From: Opitutales bacterium
GTDB lineage: Bacteria; Verrucomicrobiota; Verrucomicrobiia; Opitutales; Oceanipulchritudinaceae
Direction of reading: 5' to 3'
Length of the DNA: 64,000 nucleotides
Assembly: GCA_020831525.1 (NCBI GenBank)
Contig: JAFIGH010000007.1
Location: 33,681-97,680 of the forward strand
A program made the translations under genes and the position numbers. A model generated the notes under the pieces. That model was not told where the DNA came from, did not search any database, and saw nothing but the letters and a program-made list of their open reading frames with translations. Shown one piece after another: positions 39,848-49,507 of the stretch (position 1 is its first letter; each line of letters opens with the position of its first letter).

Positions 39848-41203
39848 ATGAAAATCGTGCTCATCGGCGCGGGCGACGTGGGCAGCTGCCTTGCACAGGT
39901 CCTGAGCGATATCGGACACAATGTCACGGTGGTAGAACAAGACCCGCAGCAGTGCGCGCGCCTCGACGAGGAACTCGATGTGCGCGTGGTGCGCGGCAAC
40001 GGCGGGAGCGCCTCGGTCCTCGCCGGCGCGGGGGCGGGCGAGGCGCACTTCGTCCTGCCCATGACGAGCGACGACAACACCAACCTCATTGCCTCGTCAC
40101 TCGCCAAAGCGATGGGTGCGAAAGCGGTCATGACGCGCATCCACGACCAGACCTACGTGGACAACTCCGTCGTCAATTACCAAGTCCACTTCGGCATCGA
40201 CTACCTAATCAACCCGGAAGCCCTCTGCGCCCTCGAACTGGCGAAGTCGATCCGCAACCCCGCCCGCGTCGCGGTGGAGAATTTCGCCCGCGGACAAGTG
40301 GAGGCGCAGCGCATCCTCGTCTCCAAAGAGTGCCGCATCACGGGCAAGCCGTTGGCCGAGCTGAGCCTGCACCCGGAGGTGCGCATTGGCTACATCCAGC
40401 ACGGCGACGAGCAGGACATCCCGCACGGCAAGACGACCATCGAGCCGGGCGATACAGTCACCGTCTTCGGTCCGCCCGAGGAACTGCTTAAGTTCCGCGC
40501 CAAGCTCGACCCGGATTCCGTGGAGAAGCAAACGCGCATCGTCATCATCGGCGGCGGCGAGATCACCGTCGCTCTCCTTCGCCTGCTCCACCACACCCGC
40601 TTCAAGGTGCGTGTCATTGAGAGCGACGCCGCGCGGTGCGATGAGCTGGCGGAGAAATTCAGCTTCGTCACCGTTATCCACGGCGACGGGACTTCCCTGC
40701 GCCTCCTCGAGGAAGAACAGGTCGAAGGGGCCGACTTTTTCGTGACGACAACGAAGGACGACGAACGCAACATCATGGCGGGCATCCAGGCCGCGAAAAT
40801 GGGCGTTAAACACGTCCAGGCCGTCCTCAACAAGCCGGACTACGAGGAGATGCTGCACCAGATGAAGAGCGCCCTCGGTCTCGAAACCATTGTCGCGCCG
40901 CGCGTCGTCACGACCAATGAGGTGCTTCGCTACATCTCCGAAGACCCCTACATTGAGTTATTCCGGTTTCCCGCGCAGAAAGCGCACATCATCGAAATCA
41001 CGGTGACGGACGACGCCCCGGCAGCGGGCAAAACCATCCTTGAAATCGGTCTCCCGCGCCATTCGATTGCTGTTGCGTTGTTTCACAAATACCACATTAA
41101 AGTACCCGGAGCGGATGATCGGGTTCTCGGGGGCGACCGGGTGGTTTTCATCACCCGCGCGGAGAACATCAAAGACCTCCTGCGCCTCATGCGAAACGAA
41201 TAG
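39848..41203 (+). CDS. trkA: Trk potassium uptake regulator TrkA
   Basis: 451 residues made of two RCK halves. The first nucleotide-binding motif is MKIVLIGAGDVGSCLAQVLS at the N-terminus with VVEQDPQQC after strand 2; the second is IVIIGGGEITVALLRLL (about 235-251). Each is followed by an RCK-C domain (for example VRIGYIQHGDEQDIPHGKTTIEPGDTVTVFG). TrkA binds NAD(H) and ATP at the inner face of the membrane and gates the TrkH channel. trkH follows after one small gene, so the pair forms a working K+ uptake unit. Confidence 0.95.
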   Translation: MKIVLIGAGDVGSCLAQVLSDIGHNVTVVEQDPQQCARLDEELDVRVVRGNGGSASVLAGAGAGEAHFVLPMTSDDNTNLIASSLAKAMGAKAVMTRIHDQTYVDNSVVNYQVHFGIDYLINPEALCALELAKSIRNPARVAVENFARGQVEAQRILVSKECRITGKPLAELSLHPEVRIGYIQHGDEQDIPHGKTTIEPGDTVTVFGPPEELLKFRAKLDPDSVEKQTRIVIIGGGEITVALLRLLHHTRFKVRVIESDAARCDELAEKFSFVTVIHGDGTSLRLLEEEQVEGADFFVTTTKDDERNIMAGIQAAKMGVKHVQAVLNKPDYEEMLHQMKSALGLETIVAPRVVTTNEVLRYISEDPYIELFRFPAQKAHIIEITVTDDAPAAGKTILEIGLPRHSIAVALFHKYHIKVPGADDRVLGGDRVVFITRAENIKDLLRLMRNE

Positions 41204-41246
41204 CCGCTCAAGAAACCACAACAAAAAGAAAAGAAAGGCCTACATC

Positions 41247-41633
41247 ATGACCATGGACGCACCGGAACCCGCACCCGAACCCACCGCCGCCGAGGTAGGC
41301 AAAGACGCCCGCCTCTTCGGCATGCTGTGCCACCTCCTCGCTCTCACCGGCTTTGTCGTGCCCTTCGGAAGCATCATCGGACCGCTCGTGATGTGGTTGA
41401 TCAAACGCGAGGAATTTCCCTTCGTCGACGATCAGGGCAAGGAAGCGCTCAACTTCGCCATCTCCATGCTCATCTACGCCATCGTCGCAGGTATTCTCAC
41501 CATTGTCATCATTGGTATCCCCCTGCTCATCGCCATCTTTGTCTTCTGGCTGGTCATGGTGATCATCGCCGCCATGAAGGCCAATTCGGGAATTGCCTAC
41601 CGCTATCCCCTGACTATCCGGCTGATCAAATAG
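41247..41633 (+). CDS. DUF4870-family small membrane protein
   Basis: 128 residues from the ATG at 41247 with AAAGG upstream. A soluble proline/glutamate-rich start is followed by three or four hydrophobic helices (LFGMLCHLLALTGFVVPFGSIIGPLVMWL; NFAISMLIYAIVAGILTIVIIGIPLLIAIFVFWLVMVIIAAMKA). The pattern K-(R/E)-x-x-P-F-V-D-x-Q-G-K-E-A-L-N-F is the DUF4870 signature. The function is unknown. It lies between trkA and trkH in the same direction. Confidence 0.85.
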   Translation: MTMDAPEPAPEPTAAEVGKDARLFGMLCHLLALTGFVVPFGSIIGPLVMWLIKREEFPFVDDQGKEALNFAISMLIYAIVAGILTIVIIGIPLLIAIFVFWLVMVIIAAMKANSGIAYRYPLTIRLIK

Positions 41634-41652
41634 CCGGGCTCCCGCGCCGGGT

Positions 41653-43125
41653 ATGAACTACGGGGTCGTCCTCCGCCTGCTCGCCTACACGACGGGGGCG
41701 CTTGCGCTTGCCTTCTCGGCCTGCCTTGTCCTTGCCTTCGTCGTCGAAGGCCCGGACCACCGCGCCCGGGCGCTCCTTGGATTCGCCGTATCGACAGCCG
41801 TCGCCGCCGCTATCGCCGGGAGCCTCTGGTATGCGGGCAGTACAGAAAACAAGCGTTTCTTCCGCAAAGAGGCGCTGACGGTCATCGGCGTCGCATGGAT
41901 CCTCGCGAGCCTCATCGGGGCCCTACCCTACCTCCTCATTCTGCCGGGCATATCCGTGCCCGACGCCGTCTTCGAGTCTGCCAGCGGGATCACGACGACG
42001 GGCGCGAGCGTCCTCTCCGGCCTTGAGGAGTTGCCCCGCAGCCTCCTTCTCTGGCGGGCACTGAGCCAGTGGATGGGCGGACTGGGCGTGGTTGTCTTCT
42101 TTGTCGCCATTCTCTCCTCTCTCGGGGCCGGAGCCAAAGTGCTCTTCACACGCGAGAGTACGACCGATTCCAACGAACTCGACAGCTCCCGTATCCAGCA
42201 GGGCGTCCTCCACATCCTCTACCTCTACCTCGCCCTTTCCGCTGCCTGCGGTGTGAGCCTGTGGTTCGCGGGCATGGGTGTCTTCGACGCCGTCGCCCAC
42301 ACGTTCACGACGATCTCGACAGGCGGGTACAGCACCCGCTCGGCGAGCATCGCCGCCTTTGAAAGCGAAGCCATCGAGTGGGTCATGGTCGTCTTCATGG
42401 CCCTCGGGGGAACGAGCTTTCTCATCATGCTCCGCCTCGCGCGGGGCGACTGGCGCGGGCTCCGTCGCGCCACCGAGGTCAAAGCGTATTATCTCCTGCT
42501 GCTCTGCGCCACCGGGGTGACGATGCTCGTCATCTGGGAGAGCGGCGAGTTCGACAATTACCACCACGCGCTGCGCGTGGCCGCGTTTCAGGTCGTATCG
42601 CTCACAACGACATCGGGCTTCACGACACACGACTTCGACGCGTGGGTGCCCGCCGGCAGCATCCTCATGCTCGTTCTCATGATGATCGGCGGATGCTCCG
42701 GCTCCACCTCCGGCAGCACCAAGGTCATCCGCTACGTCATCGCCTTCCGCGTCCTCATGCTCGAAATTGAGAAATCGTTCCGCACGCGCCTCGTACGCCC
42801 TATCCGCGTGAACGGGCAGATCCTCACGAATAGCGCGCAGCGTGCGGCGATCGTCTTCATCACGGCCATGTTCCTCATCACCGGCTTCTCCTTCATTGTC
42901 GTCGCCCTCGTCGAACCGCAAATGAGCATGCTCGGCATTCTCTCCGCCGTCGTCTCAACACTTTTCAACATCGGCCCCGGCTTTGCCGAAGTCGGCCCCA
43001 CGGAAAACTTCTCCATCCTTCGCGGCCCGGCAAAGCTCTACCTCTCCTTCCTCATGGTGCTCGGCCGCATCGAACTGTTCGCTGTCCTCGTCCTCTTCAT
43101 CCCCGCCCTCTGGCGGCGCTACTGA
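41653..43125 (+). CDS. trkH: Trk-type potassium channel/transporter TrkH
   Basis: 490 residues with four M1-P-M2 repeats typical of the SKT family. Selectivity-filter glycine segments are visible as ESASGITTTGASV, TTISTGGYSTRSASI, SLTTTSGFTTHDFD and the fourth STLFNIGPGFAEVGP; SQWMGGLGVVVFFVAIL follows filter 1. It carries K+ across the inner membrane and is gated by TrkA. The ATG at 41653 lies 19 bp after the DUF4870 gene, so the three genes probably share a transcript. A hairpin repeat follows the gene. Confidence 0.95.
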   Translation: MNYGVVLRLLAYTTGALALAFSACLVLAFVVEGPDHRARALLGFAVSTAVAAAIAGSLWYAGSTENKRFFRKEALTVIGVAWILASLIGALPYLLILPGISVPDAVFESASGITTTGASVLSGLEELPRSLLLWRALSQWMGGLGVVVFFVAILSSLGAGAKVLFTRESTTDSNELDSSRIQQGVLHILYLYLALSAACGVSLWFAGMGVFDAVAHTFTTISTGGYSTRSASIAAFESEAIEWVMVVFMALGGTSFLIMLRLARGDWRGLRRATEVKAYYLLLLCATGVTMLVIWESGEFDNYHHALRVAAFQVVSLTTTSGFTTHDFDAWVPAGSILMLVLMMIGGCSGSTSGSTKVIRYVIAFRVLMLEIEKSFRTRLVRPIRVNGQILTNSAQRAAIVFITAMFLITGFSFIVVALVEPQMSMLGILSAVVSTLFNIGPGFAEVGPTENFSILRGPAKLYLSFLMVLGRIELFAVLVLFIPALWRRY

Positions 43126-43156
43126 GGAGCGGCGCAAAACCCGCAGGAGCGGGGAC

Positions 43157-43188
43157 ATAGCGAACCTCTCTCCGGAGATTCGACCGGG
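43157..43188. repeat. GTAGCGAATCT hairpin repeat, copy 2
   Basis: ATAGCGAACCT and AGATTCGACCGGG form an imperfect version of the copy-1 hairpin. It sits between the convergent trkH and ferredoxin genes. Confidence 0.6.
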
Positions 43189-43198
43189 ACGGTAGCCC

Positions 43199-43435
43199 CT
43201 ATTCGTCGCCGTCGTCGCCGATGGCGTCGACCGGGCAGCCTTCAAGCGCTTCCATGCACTCGTCGATGCCCTCTTGGGAGGACGGCTGCTTCGAGACGTA
43301 AGAATACCCGCCGTCTTCGTTGCGCGTAAAATAATCGGGCGCGGTCTCGCGGCAAAGATCACAGTCAATGCACTGCTCATCCACGTAGAACTTGCCGGCT
43401 GCGTTTTCCGGCCACTTTTCACTCTTGTCTGCCAT
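43199..43435 (-). CDS. [4Fe-4S] ferredoxin, single-cluster type
   Basis: 78 residues, acidic. Cluster ligands are C22, C25, C28 (CIDCDLC) and C67 (GCPVDAI), with a helix and loop between, as in monocluster bacterial ferredoxins; C60 is an extra cysteine that could pair in a disulfide. It carries low-potential electrons in the cytoplasm and could be an acceptor for the NifJ enzyme, though the genes are far apart. It stands alone and converges with trkH. Confidence 0.92.
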   Translation of the reverse strand: MADKSEKWPENAAGKFYVDEQCIDCDLCRETAPDYFTRNEDGGYSYVSKQPSSQEGIDECMEALEGCPVDAIGDDGDE

Positions 43436-43651
43436 AAGTACGCTGTAAAATCGGCATTCTTTTCCGTAGAGTCAAGACCGCCGCAGCGGGAATGACGGGA
43501 ATTCCGGCGGGCGCGGGATCGAAAATGGAGTTGCGGGAAAAGGGGGCATGGGGAACATTGACAGGCATCACGGGCGGAAGCGTCCGGCGGAAGTCCCGCG
43601 CGGCACTGTCGCAGCGGCTGCCCGCCCACACGCCCGTTGAATCGACGGACA

Positions 43652-44545
43652 ATGAGTATTTACAGCAGACCCTACATGCAAGCGGACAGCGGCGGGTACG
43701 CCCCCTCCGGTGCGTCCGCCGTGAAGCGAATCATCATCGTGCTCGCCGCCGTCTACGTGCTGCAGAACATCTTCAATTTCTGGTTCGGGAGCCAGTTCCT
43801 CGAAGAATACTTCAGCCTCAGCCTGCCCAATCTCTTCACGGGGCTCGTCTACACGCCGCTCACCTACGGGTTCCTGCACGCCGGTCTCGGCGGCATGCCG
43901 TGGCACCTCCTCATCAACGGCCTCATGCTTTTCTTCTTCGGGCGCGTGCTCGAAGTCTCGCTCGGCAACCGCAAGCTCACCGAACTCTTTCTCTTTTCGA
44001 TCCTTGTTGGCGGCTTGGTGTGGCTGGCCATGCGCTTTGCCACCAGCCCCCAGGCGTACCTCATCGGCGCCTCCGCCGGCGTTTACGGGGTCATCACCGT
44101 GGCGCTCATCCAAGTGTGGCGGCAGCGCGTGCAGCTCTGGCTGCTGCCGTTCGTCCTCGAAGGCCGCCATCTCTTCTATTTTTTCTTCTTCATCTCCGCC
44201 TTTCTCTTCCTCTTCGGCGAACTCGACGGCACCACTGTCGCGCACTCCGCCCACCTCGGCGGCATGCTTGGCGGATGGTTGTACCACCGCTACCTTGCCC
44301 CCCGCCCCGCCCTCAGCGACCTCTCCTCGTGGAGCCGGACTACTGCCCGCGAGCCCGCGTGGACCCGCCGCCGCACCGCCGTGAAAGCCCGCGGTACGGG
44401 CCGCTACTCCGTGAACATCGGCGGCACCAAGAACCTCCGCGCCGAAGTCGACCGCATCCTCGACAAAATCAACGAAAAAGGCTTCGGCTCCCTCTCCGAC
44501 GAAGAGAAGAAAACCCTCGACCGCGCCAAAGAAGACCTCCGGTAA
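43652..44545 (+). CDS. Rhomboid-family intramembrane serine protease
   Basis: 297 residues from the ATG at 43652 (MSIYSRPYMQADSG). Six or so membrane helices; active-site serine in LIGASAGVYG (Ser141) and histidine in AHSAHLGGMLGG (His201), with the conserved His85 in PWHLLINGLMLFFFG. It cleaves membrane proteins within the bilayer. The C-terminal 65 residues are soluble and end in a small helical module (RAEVDRILDKINEKGFGSLSDEEKKTLDRAKEDL) found on many rhomboids of this type. It is a single gene; a hairpin repeat follows it. Confidence 0.92.
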   Translation: MSIYSRPYMQADSGGYAPSGASAVKRIIIVLAAVYVLQNIFNFWFGSQFLEEYFSLSLPNLFTGLVYTPLTYGFLHAGLGGMPWHLLINGLMLFFFGRVLEVSLGNRKLTELFLFSILVGGLVWLAMRFATSPQAYLIGASAGVYGVITVALIQVWRQRVQLWLLPFVLEGRHLFYFFFFISAFLFLFGELDGTTVAHSAHLGGMLGGWLYHRYLAPRPALSDLSSWSRTTAREPAWTRRRTAVKARGTGRYSVNIGGTKNLRAEVDRILDKINEKGFGSLSDEEKKTLDRAKEDLR

Positions 44546-44555
44546 TTCCGTCGCT

Positions 44556-44587
44556 ACGTAGCGAATCTCCCCCGGAGATTCGACAGG
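44556..44587. repeat. GTAGCGAATCT hairpin repeat, copy 3
   Basis: GTAGCGAATCTCC and GGAGATTCGACAGGG form the same hairpin as at 39763, 11 bp after the rhomboid stop codon. It may act as a rho-independent-like end without a T run. Confidence 0.7.
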
Positions 44588-44710
44588 GCCACCCGCTTGC
44601 ATCCGCGCCAAGCACCGGACTTCCCCGGCCCGACCGCTTCTCCCGCGGGGGTCGACGGAGGGGCGGCTCCGCCGTTGCAATTCCCCGACCGGGCATGCTC
44701 AACTGCGGGA

Positions 44711-46282
44711 GTGAGCGAATCCGTCAGCACCGTTCCGCCCCCTTTCGCCCGTCGGCGCACACCCGGCGGGCACTGGTCACGCACGTCGTGGCCTGAACGC
44801 ATCCTCGCCTTCGGCCTCGCCGTGCAGCTCAACATTGTGCTCTTCGCGGGCGGGGGCGTGCTCTTCTGGTCCGAGTGGTGGAACCTCGGGCTGGGCGCAG
44901 CCCTGTTCGCCTTCGCCGTTCTCGCCTACCCGGGCGGCACGCCCCGCGCTGCCCGCCCGCTGCGCCGCCTCCTCACCTTTCCCCTCTTCTGGATCGGGCT
45001 GCTTCTCTACGTCTATGTCGCGGTGCAGGCCCACAACGTCGCATGGGCCTACGTCCGTTTCGAGGGGGGCTCCGGGATGCGCCCTGTCGAGGGTGCCGTT
45101 CCGTGGCTGCCGCAGGGATTCGTCGCCCCGCTCGAACAGGAAAACCCGTTCCGCTGGATGCTCCGCTTCACACCCGTATGGCTTGCGGCCTGCGCGGTAT
45201 GGTGCGGTCTGCGCGGGCGGAGCGCGGCACTCGTTACGCTCACACTTCTTGCCCTCAGCCTCGTCGTGTGGACGGGCATCGCATACTGGCAATACATCAC
45301 CGGCGCCGAAAAAATGCTCTGGCTCTGGGAGGTGCGGTTGCGTGAGCCACGCTACTTCTGGGGCACGTTCGTCAACTCCAACCATGGTGCCCTTACCCTC
45401 GTCCTCGGGCAGGCCCTACTCCTCGCCCTCTTCCTGCGCGGGGTACGCAGCCAGTACATGCGTACCCTCCGGCTCATGGGCCCGCACTTTCTCTACCTCC
45501 CGCTCGCCTTCGTCTTTGCCGCCGGCGTCGTGCCATCCGGCTCGCGCGGGGGCATGGTCGTCACCCTCGTCCTCTGGACCGTCTTCGTCCTCCTCGGCAC
45601 CGTCGCCCTCTGGCAGCTTGTGCGCGGCAGAGCGCTCATTCTCCCCGTCGCGGCGGGCGCGCTCCTCCTCACCGCCCTCGGCTTTGTCCTCAACAACCCC
45701 GATGTGTGGGACCGCATGCAGCACGCCCTCACCAAGACCGAGCGCCTCGCCGCCGATATCGACGCCGAGGCCCGCACATGGGTCAACCGTATCGGCGTCG
45801 AAATGGTGAGAGACAAACCCGCCTTCGGCTGGGGTGCGGGCGGCTGGCGGTATTTCTACCCCCAGTACGGCCCCTATTTTCCAGAGTTCCAGCCAACGCG
45901 CCGCGTTCTTCTGCGCGACCGCGAGACCGGTGAGATCATACGCAACGAGCGAGGACGCGCCCAATGGCGGACCGTCCCCATGTGGTACCGCCAGCTCCAC
46001 AACGACTGGCTCGAACTCGTCGTCGAACTCGGCTGGGCAGGCGCCTCCATCGTCTTCGCCGGGCTCCTCTGGTGGCTCGGTGCCCTTGCCCGCCGGTGCG
46101 CGCGCGAGCCCGCCGCCCTCATGCTTGCCACAGGCCCCGTCCTTCTCCTCGTCGCCGCCGCATGGGAGTTCCACTTCCGTCTCCCCGCCCCCCTCCTCTG
46201 GACAGGTATCCTCATGGTCCTCGCCCTCCAACTCAGCGCTAGACGTCCCGCCGGACTCCCGGCAGGTTCCGACGCCGCTTGA
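44711..46282 (+). CDS. O-antigen ligase/polymerase-like (Wzy/WaaL superfamily) membrane protein
   Basis: 523 residues from a GTG at 44711; the frame is open further upstream but that part is proline-rich and lacks a good start. About ten to twelve membrane helices and a large periplasmic loop in the second half with GWGAGGWRYFYPQYGP and QLHNDWLELVVELGWAGA. The GxGxGxW and H-N-D-x-x-x-x-x-x-E patterns are typical of the O-antigen ligase-like family (Wzy_C). It could ligate or polymerise surface polysaccharide, or act on another periplasmic glycan. It precedes the DciA-like gene by 35 bp. Confidence 0.85.
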   Translation: MSESVSTVPPPFARRRTPGGHWSRTSWPERILAFGLAVQLNIVLFAGGGVLFWSEWWNLGLGAALFAFAVLAYPGGTPRAARPLRRLLTFPLFWIGLLLYVYVAVQAHNVAWAYVRFEGGSGMRPVEGAVPWLPQGFVAPLEQENPFRWMLRFTPVWLAACAVWCGLRGRSAALVTLTLLALSLVVWTGIAYWQYITGAEKMLWLWEVRLREPRYFWGTFVNSNHGALTLVLGQALLLALFLRGVRSQYMRTLRLMGPHFLYLPLAFVFAAGVVPSGSRGGMVVTLVLWTVFVLLGTVALWQLVRGRALILPVAAGALLLTALGFVLNNPDVWDRMQHALTKTERLAADIDAEARTWVNRIGVEMVRDKPAFGWGAGGWRYFYPQYGPYFPEFQPTRRVLLRDRETGEIIRNERGRAQWRTVPMWYRQLHNDWLELVVELGWAGASIVFAGLLWWLGALARRCAREPAALMLATGPVLLLVAAAWEFHFRLPAPLLWTGILMVLALQLSARRPAGLPAGSDAA

Positions 46283-46317
46283 ACCCACCGCCCGTCTCCG
46301 GTAGACCTCTCCCAGAA

Positions 46318-46752
46318 ATGCCGCAAAAGCCAGCCCGCCCGCACACCCGGAGCAACCGCGATACCTCGTGGTTGGCGGGCGCGCGGACGCACGCGCCCCA
46401 CGTAAGCGACCTCATCAGCAGCCTCCGCGGCTTCGAGGAACCGCAAAGCCGGGCCACCGACCGCGGCACAAAGGGGCTCGACTCCGTCATCGAAGCCTGC
46501 ATCGAGCGCTACCAGATCGGCAAAGAAACCCCCGAGGAGACCATCGCTCGCAACTGGCGGTCCATCGTCGGCGAACAATTCGCCCACCTATGCGCGCCGG
46601 AACGCATCGACCACTCCGACACCCTGCTCGTCAAAGCGCCCGGTGCCGTCGCCCGGCGCGAGCTTGTCTTCCGCGAAGACCGCATCATGACCGCCCTGCG
46701 CTCGCTCCCCGGCTGCGGCCACATCCGCGGCATCGCCTTCCGCGCGGGGTGA
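46318..46752 (+). CDS. DciA-like (DUF721) protein
   Basis: 144 residues from the ATG at 46318; a TTG at 46279 that overlaps the upstream stop is an alternative. The conserved core is VIEACIERYQIGKETPEETIARNWRSIVGEQFAHLCAPERI...DTLLVKAPGAVARRELVFREDRIMTAL. DUF721 proteins include DciA, the replicative-helicase loader of bacteria without DnaC; several remain uncharacterised. It is downstream of the ligase-like gene and probably co-transcribed with it. Confidence 0.82.
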   Translation: MPQKPARPHTRSNRDTSWLAGARTHAPHVSDLISSLRGFEEPQSRATDRGTKGLDSVIEACIERYQIGKETPEETIARNWRSIVGEQFAHLCAPERIDHSDTLLVKAPGAVARRELVFREDRIMTALRSLPGCGHIRGIAFRAG

Positions 46753-46807
46753 AGCGCGATTCGGTCTTCGGAGAATTCCCGTCTATTTGGCCGCCTCCAA
46801 CCGCCCC

Positions 46808-47821
46808 TCAGCCTTGGCTCGACCACGCCCGCTGATGTTGGATCTCGGCTTCCATGTCGACGAAGGGAATGTCGAAAAACTCATCGGCGATGGCTGCGTG
46901 CAGGGTGATGAGGCGCTGCTGGAGGCCGTCGATGTATTCGTGCAGCCCGCTCTCGAAGATTTCGGCGATCGTCGAGTAGGTCAGTTCGCCTTGGAGGCGC
47001 CCCGCCAGTTTCTCCGGCTCATTCGTAAAGAGCCCCTGCGGCGTCCCGGAGAGGGCGCGGAGATTTTTGTCGACCTGCCGCACGCAGAAAACGAATGAGC
47101 GCGGAAACCGCCGGTCGAGAAGGAGAAACTCCGATGCGTTCCAAGAGTAGATTTCGTCGAGATACAGACTGTGAAAGGCGTCGAGGGCGCTGCATGAGCG
47201 CAGGACGGCCATCCAGCCGGCGACATCGACAGTACCCCCGACATCCGCGCCCTTCGGCAGAACCATAAAGTATTTGATATCGATGATGCGCGAGGTCTGG
47301 TCAGCGCGCTCGATAAACTTACCGGTCTCCATGAACTTGAAACCGTCGCCCTGCATGTAGGTCGATCCGGTGAGTCCCTGGAAGCGGTGCGAAAACGCCT
47401 TCACCTGATCGAAAAACTCCGACACATCGGTGCGCAGAATCTCATCTGTCGAACCGTCTTTCACAAAGTGGTAGAGTTCGTTGATACACTCCCACATCTC
47501 GAAGGAGATCTGGTCGCGGATCATGCGCGCGTTCTCGCGGGCGGCGTAGACACTCGAAAGGATGGAGCCGGGATTGTTCCGGTCGAAGGTAAGAAACTCC
47601 GTCACGGTGTCGCCCGTAACTTCGTCGTACGTCTCATGGAAGCGTCCCTCCTCGCCCGTCGAATTCACGACCGCCTCCCAGAAAACGCTCTCGTCGCCCT
47701 CCAGAAAACCGGTGAAGTCGATGAGGATCTGCAGGTTCACGTCGAGCAGGCGCGCGGTGTTTTCCGCCCGCTCGATGTAGCGGCTCATCCAATACAACGA
47801 TTCGGCAACTCTCGAAAGCAT
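46808..47821 (-). CDS. Alpha-E domain protein (DUF403)
   Basis: 337 residues from the ATG at 47821 (MLSRVAESLYWMSRYIERAENTARLLDVN), a fully typical start. All-helical family, usually beside a circularly permuted ATP-grasp protein, as here with a 2-bp gap. The pair is predicted to form or modify a peptide-like bond, possibly on a small peptide or in cell-envelope chemistry; the product is unknown. ARENARMIRDQISFEMWECINELY and FKFMETGKFIERADQTSRIIDIKY are conserved blocks. Confidence 0.92.
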   Translation of the reverse strand: MLSRVAESLYWMSRYIERAENTARLLDVNLQILIDFTGFLEGDESVFWEAVVNSTGEEGRFHETYDEVTGDTVTEFLTFDRNNPGSILSSVYAARENARMIRDQISFEMWECINELYHFVKDGSTDEILRTDVSEFFDQVKAFSHRFQGLTGSTYMQGDGFKFMETGKFIERADQTSRIIDIKYFMVLPKGADVGGTVDVAGWMAVLRSCSALDAFHSLYLDEIYSWNASEFLLLDRRFPRSFVFCVRQVDKNLRALSGTPQGLFTNEPEKLAGRLQGELTYSTIAEIFESGLHEYIDGLQQRLITLHAAIADEFFDIPFVDMEAEIQHQRAWSSQG

Positions 47822-47823
47822 GT

Positions 47824-49263
47824 TTACTCCTCTCCTTTCAACACCCATGTGTCTTTCGATCCCCCGCCCTGCGACGAATTCACGACAAGGCTGCCCTCCC
47901 GCAGCGCCACACGCGTCAGCCCGCCGGGCACGATCTTCACCGTTTCGCCGCAGAGGATGTAGGGCCGCAGGTCGATGTGCCGCCCGCGGAAGCCCTTCTC
48001 CGTCCAAGTCGGGTGCCGGGAAAGCGCGATCGTGGGCTGCGCGATGAAGTTGCGCGGGTTTTCCCGGATGAGGCCGCGGAACTTCTCGATCTCCGCCTTC
48101 GACGACTTCGGCCCGACAAGCATCCCGTAGCCACCGGCCTCGTTGGCCGACTTGACGACGAGTTCCGGCAGGTGATCCATGATGTATTTGTAATCCTCCT
48201 CTTCGGACGCGAGAAAGGTGCGCACGTTGCGCAGCACCGGTTCCTCGTCGAGGTAGAACCGGATCATCTTCTCGACGAAATAATAGATCACCTTGTCGTC
48301 GCACACGCCCGTGCCGATGGCGTTGGCGAGGGCAACGTTGCCAGCCCGGTAGGCGTTCACCAGCCCCGGCACACCGAGGAGGGAGTCGGGACGAAAGACA
48401 CTTGGGTCGATAAAATCGTCGTCGATGCGCCGGTAGATCACATCCACTTGGCGCAATCCCTTCGTCGTGCGCATGTAGACCTTGGCGTCGCGCACGATCA
48501 AGTCGCGCCCCTCCACGATCTCAATACCCATCTGGCGCGCGAGGAAACAGTGCTCGAAGTAGGCGCTGTTGTAGACGCCCGGCGTGAGAATGACCACGTT
48601 GGCATCCTGTTTTCCGTGCGGCGCGATCCAGCGCAGCGTGCGCAGGAGGTCCTCGCTGTAGCCAAGGATCGGCTCAACCCCCGCGCGCGGGAAAAGGTAG
48701 GGAAAGGCGCGCTTCATCGCCTGCCGGTTCTCCAGCATGTAGGAGACCCCGGAGGGACACCGCGCATTGTCTTCGAGGACAAGGTAATTCCCGTCTCCGT
48801 CGCGGATCAGGTCAGTCCCGCAGATATGCACGTAAATGTCGCGCGGAACGTCCGTGCCCATAAACTCCGGACGGAAGTGTTTCGCCGACTTGATGTACGA
48901 CTCCGGCACAATCCCTTCCTTCACGATCCGCTGGTCGTGGTAGACGTCGTGCACAAAGGCGTTCAGGGCGTGGATGCGCTGCGTCAGCCCGCGCTCGATC
49001 AACTGCCACTCCACCTGCGGGATGATGCGCGGGATCAAATCGAACGGAAAAATCCGCTCCGTCCCCTGCTCGTCATGGTAAACCGTGAACGTCACCCCCT
49101 GCCGCAGGAAAGAGAGGTCGATGGCCCCCCGCTTCCGGTCAAACTCCGCCTCGTTCAATCCGCTCAGGCTCTCCAGCAGCTTCCGGTAGTGCGGCCGCAC
49201 CTCGCCGTCCGCCGCGAACATCTCGTCGAAAAATCCGTCTGTCGTATACCTTGTAAAATCCAT
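47824..49263 (-). CDS. Circularly permuted ATP-grasp protein (DUF404/DUF407)
   Basis: 479 residues. Conserved blocks: [16 protein letters not shown] at the N-terminus, [55 protein letters not shown] (ATP-grasp loop with the metal-binding ED), [30 protein letters not shown], and the C-terminal [13 protein letters not shown] and [39 protein letters not shown]. It is a predicted carboxylate-amine ligase working with the alpha-E protein encoded 2 bp downstream. Confidence 0.95.
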   Translation of the reverse strand: MDFTRYTTDGFFDEMFAADGEVRPHYRKLLESLSGLNEAEFDRKRGAIDLSFLRQGVTFTVYHDEQGTERIFPFDLIPRIIPQVEWQLIERGLTQRIHALNAFVHDVYHDQRIVKEGIVPESYIKSAKHFRPEFMGTDVPRDIYVHICGTDLIRDGDGNYLVLEDNARCPSGVSYMLENRQAMKRAFPYLFPRAGVEPILGYSEDLLRTLRWIAPHGKQDANVVILTPGVYNSAYFEHCFLARQMGIEIVEGRDLIVRDAKVYMRTTKGLRQVDVIYRRIDDDFIDPSVFRPDSLLGVPGLVNAYRAGNVALANAIGTGVCDDKVIYYFVEKMIRFYLDEEPVLRNVRTFLASEEEDYKYIMDHLPELVVKSANEAGGYGMLVGPKSSKAEIEKFRGLIRENPRNFIAQPTIALSRHPTWTEKGFRGRHIDLRPYILCGETVKIVPGGLTRVALREGSLVVNSSQGGGSKDTWVLKGEE

Positions 49264-49507
49264 GCAAGCTTGGGTTCCCCGTTACCACAGCTACTCTTGT
49301 GCCGACTCTCCCGCCATGCAACAAGGAAGTTGCATTCGCCCGCCCGGCAACCGGCTGTTCCCCCGCGGAAACCCGGTGTGAACCCACTGCCCGCGCGCGC
49401 CGCAGCCGAATCGCCGCCTCCCCCGCCGTTGCGCGACAGTCCTCCGCCCGCCCGCCTCCCTTACGTTTTTCCTTCCCATAGCTGGCGATATTCCAAATGC
49501 TTGTGTC

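Noticed and set aside
43199..43435. A second cluster in the ferredoxin using C60
   Set aside because: Only five cysteines are present, enough for one [4Fe-4S] cluster.
47160..47180. TTCACAGTC (PAM plus six seed bases) within the alpha-E gene
   Set aside because: Only six seed bases match and it is inside an unrelated coding region; expected by chance.
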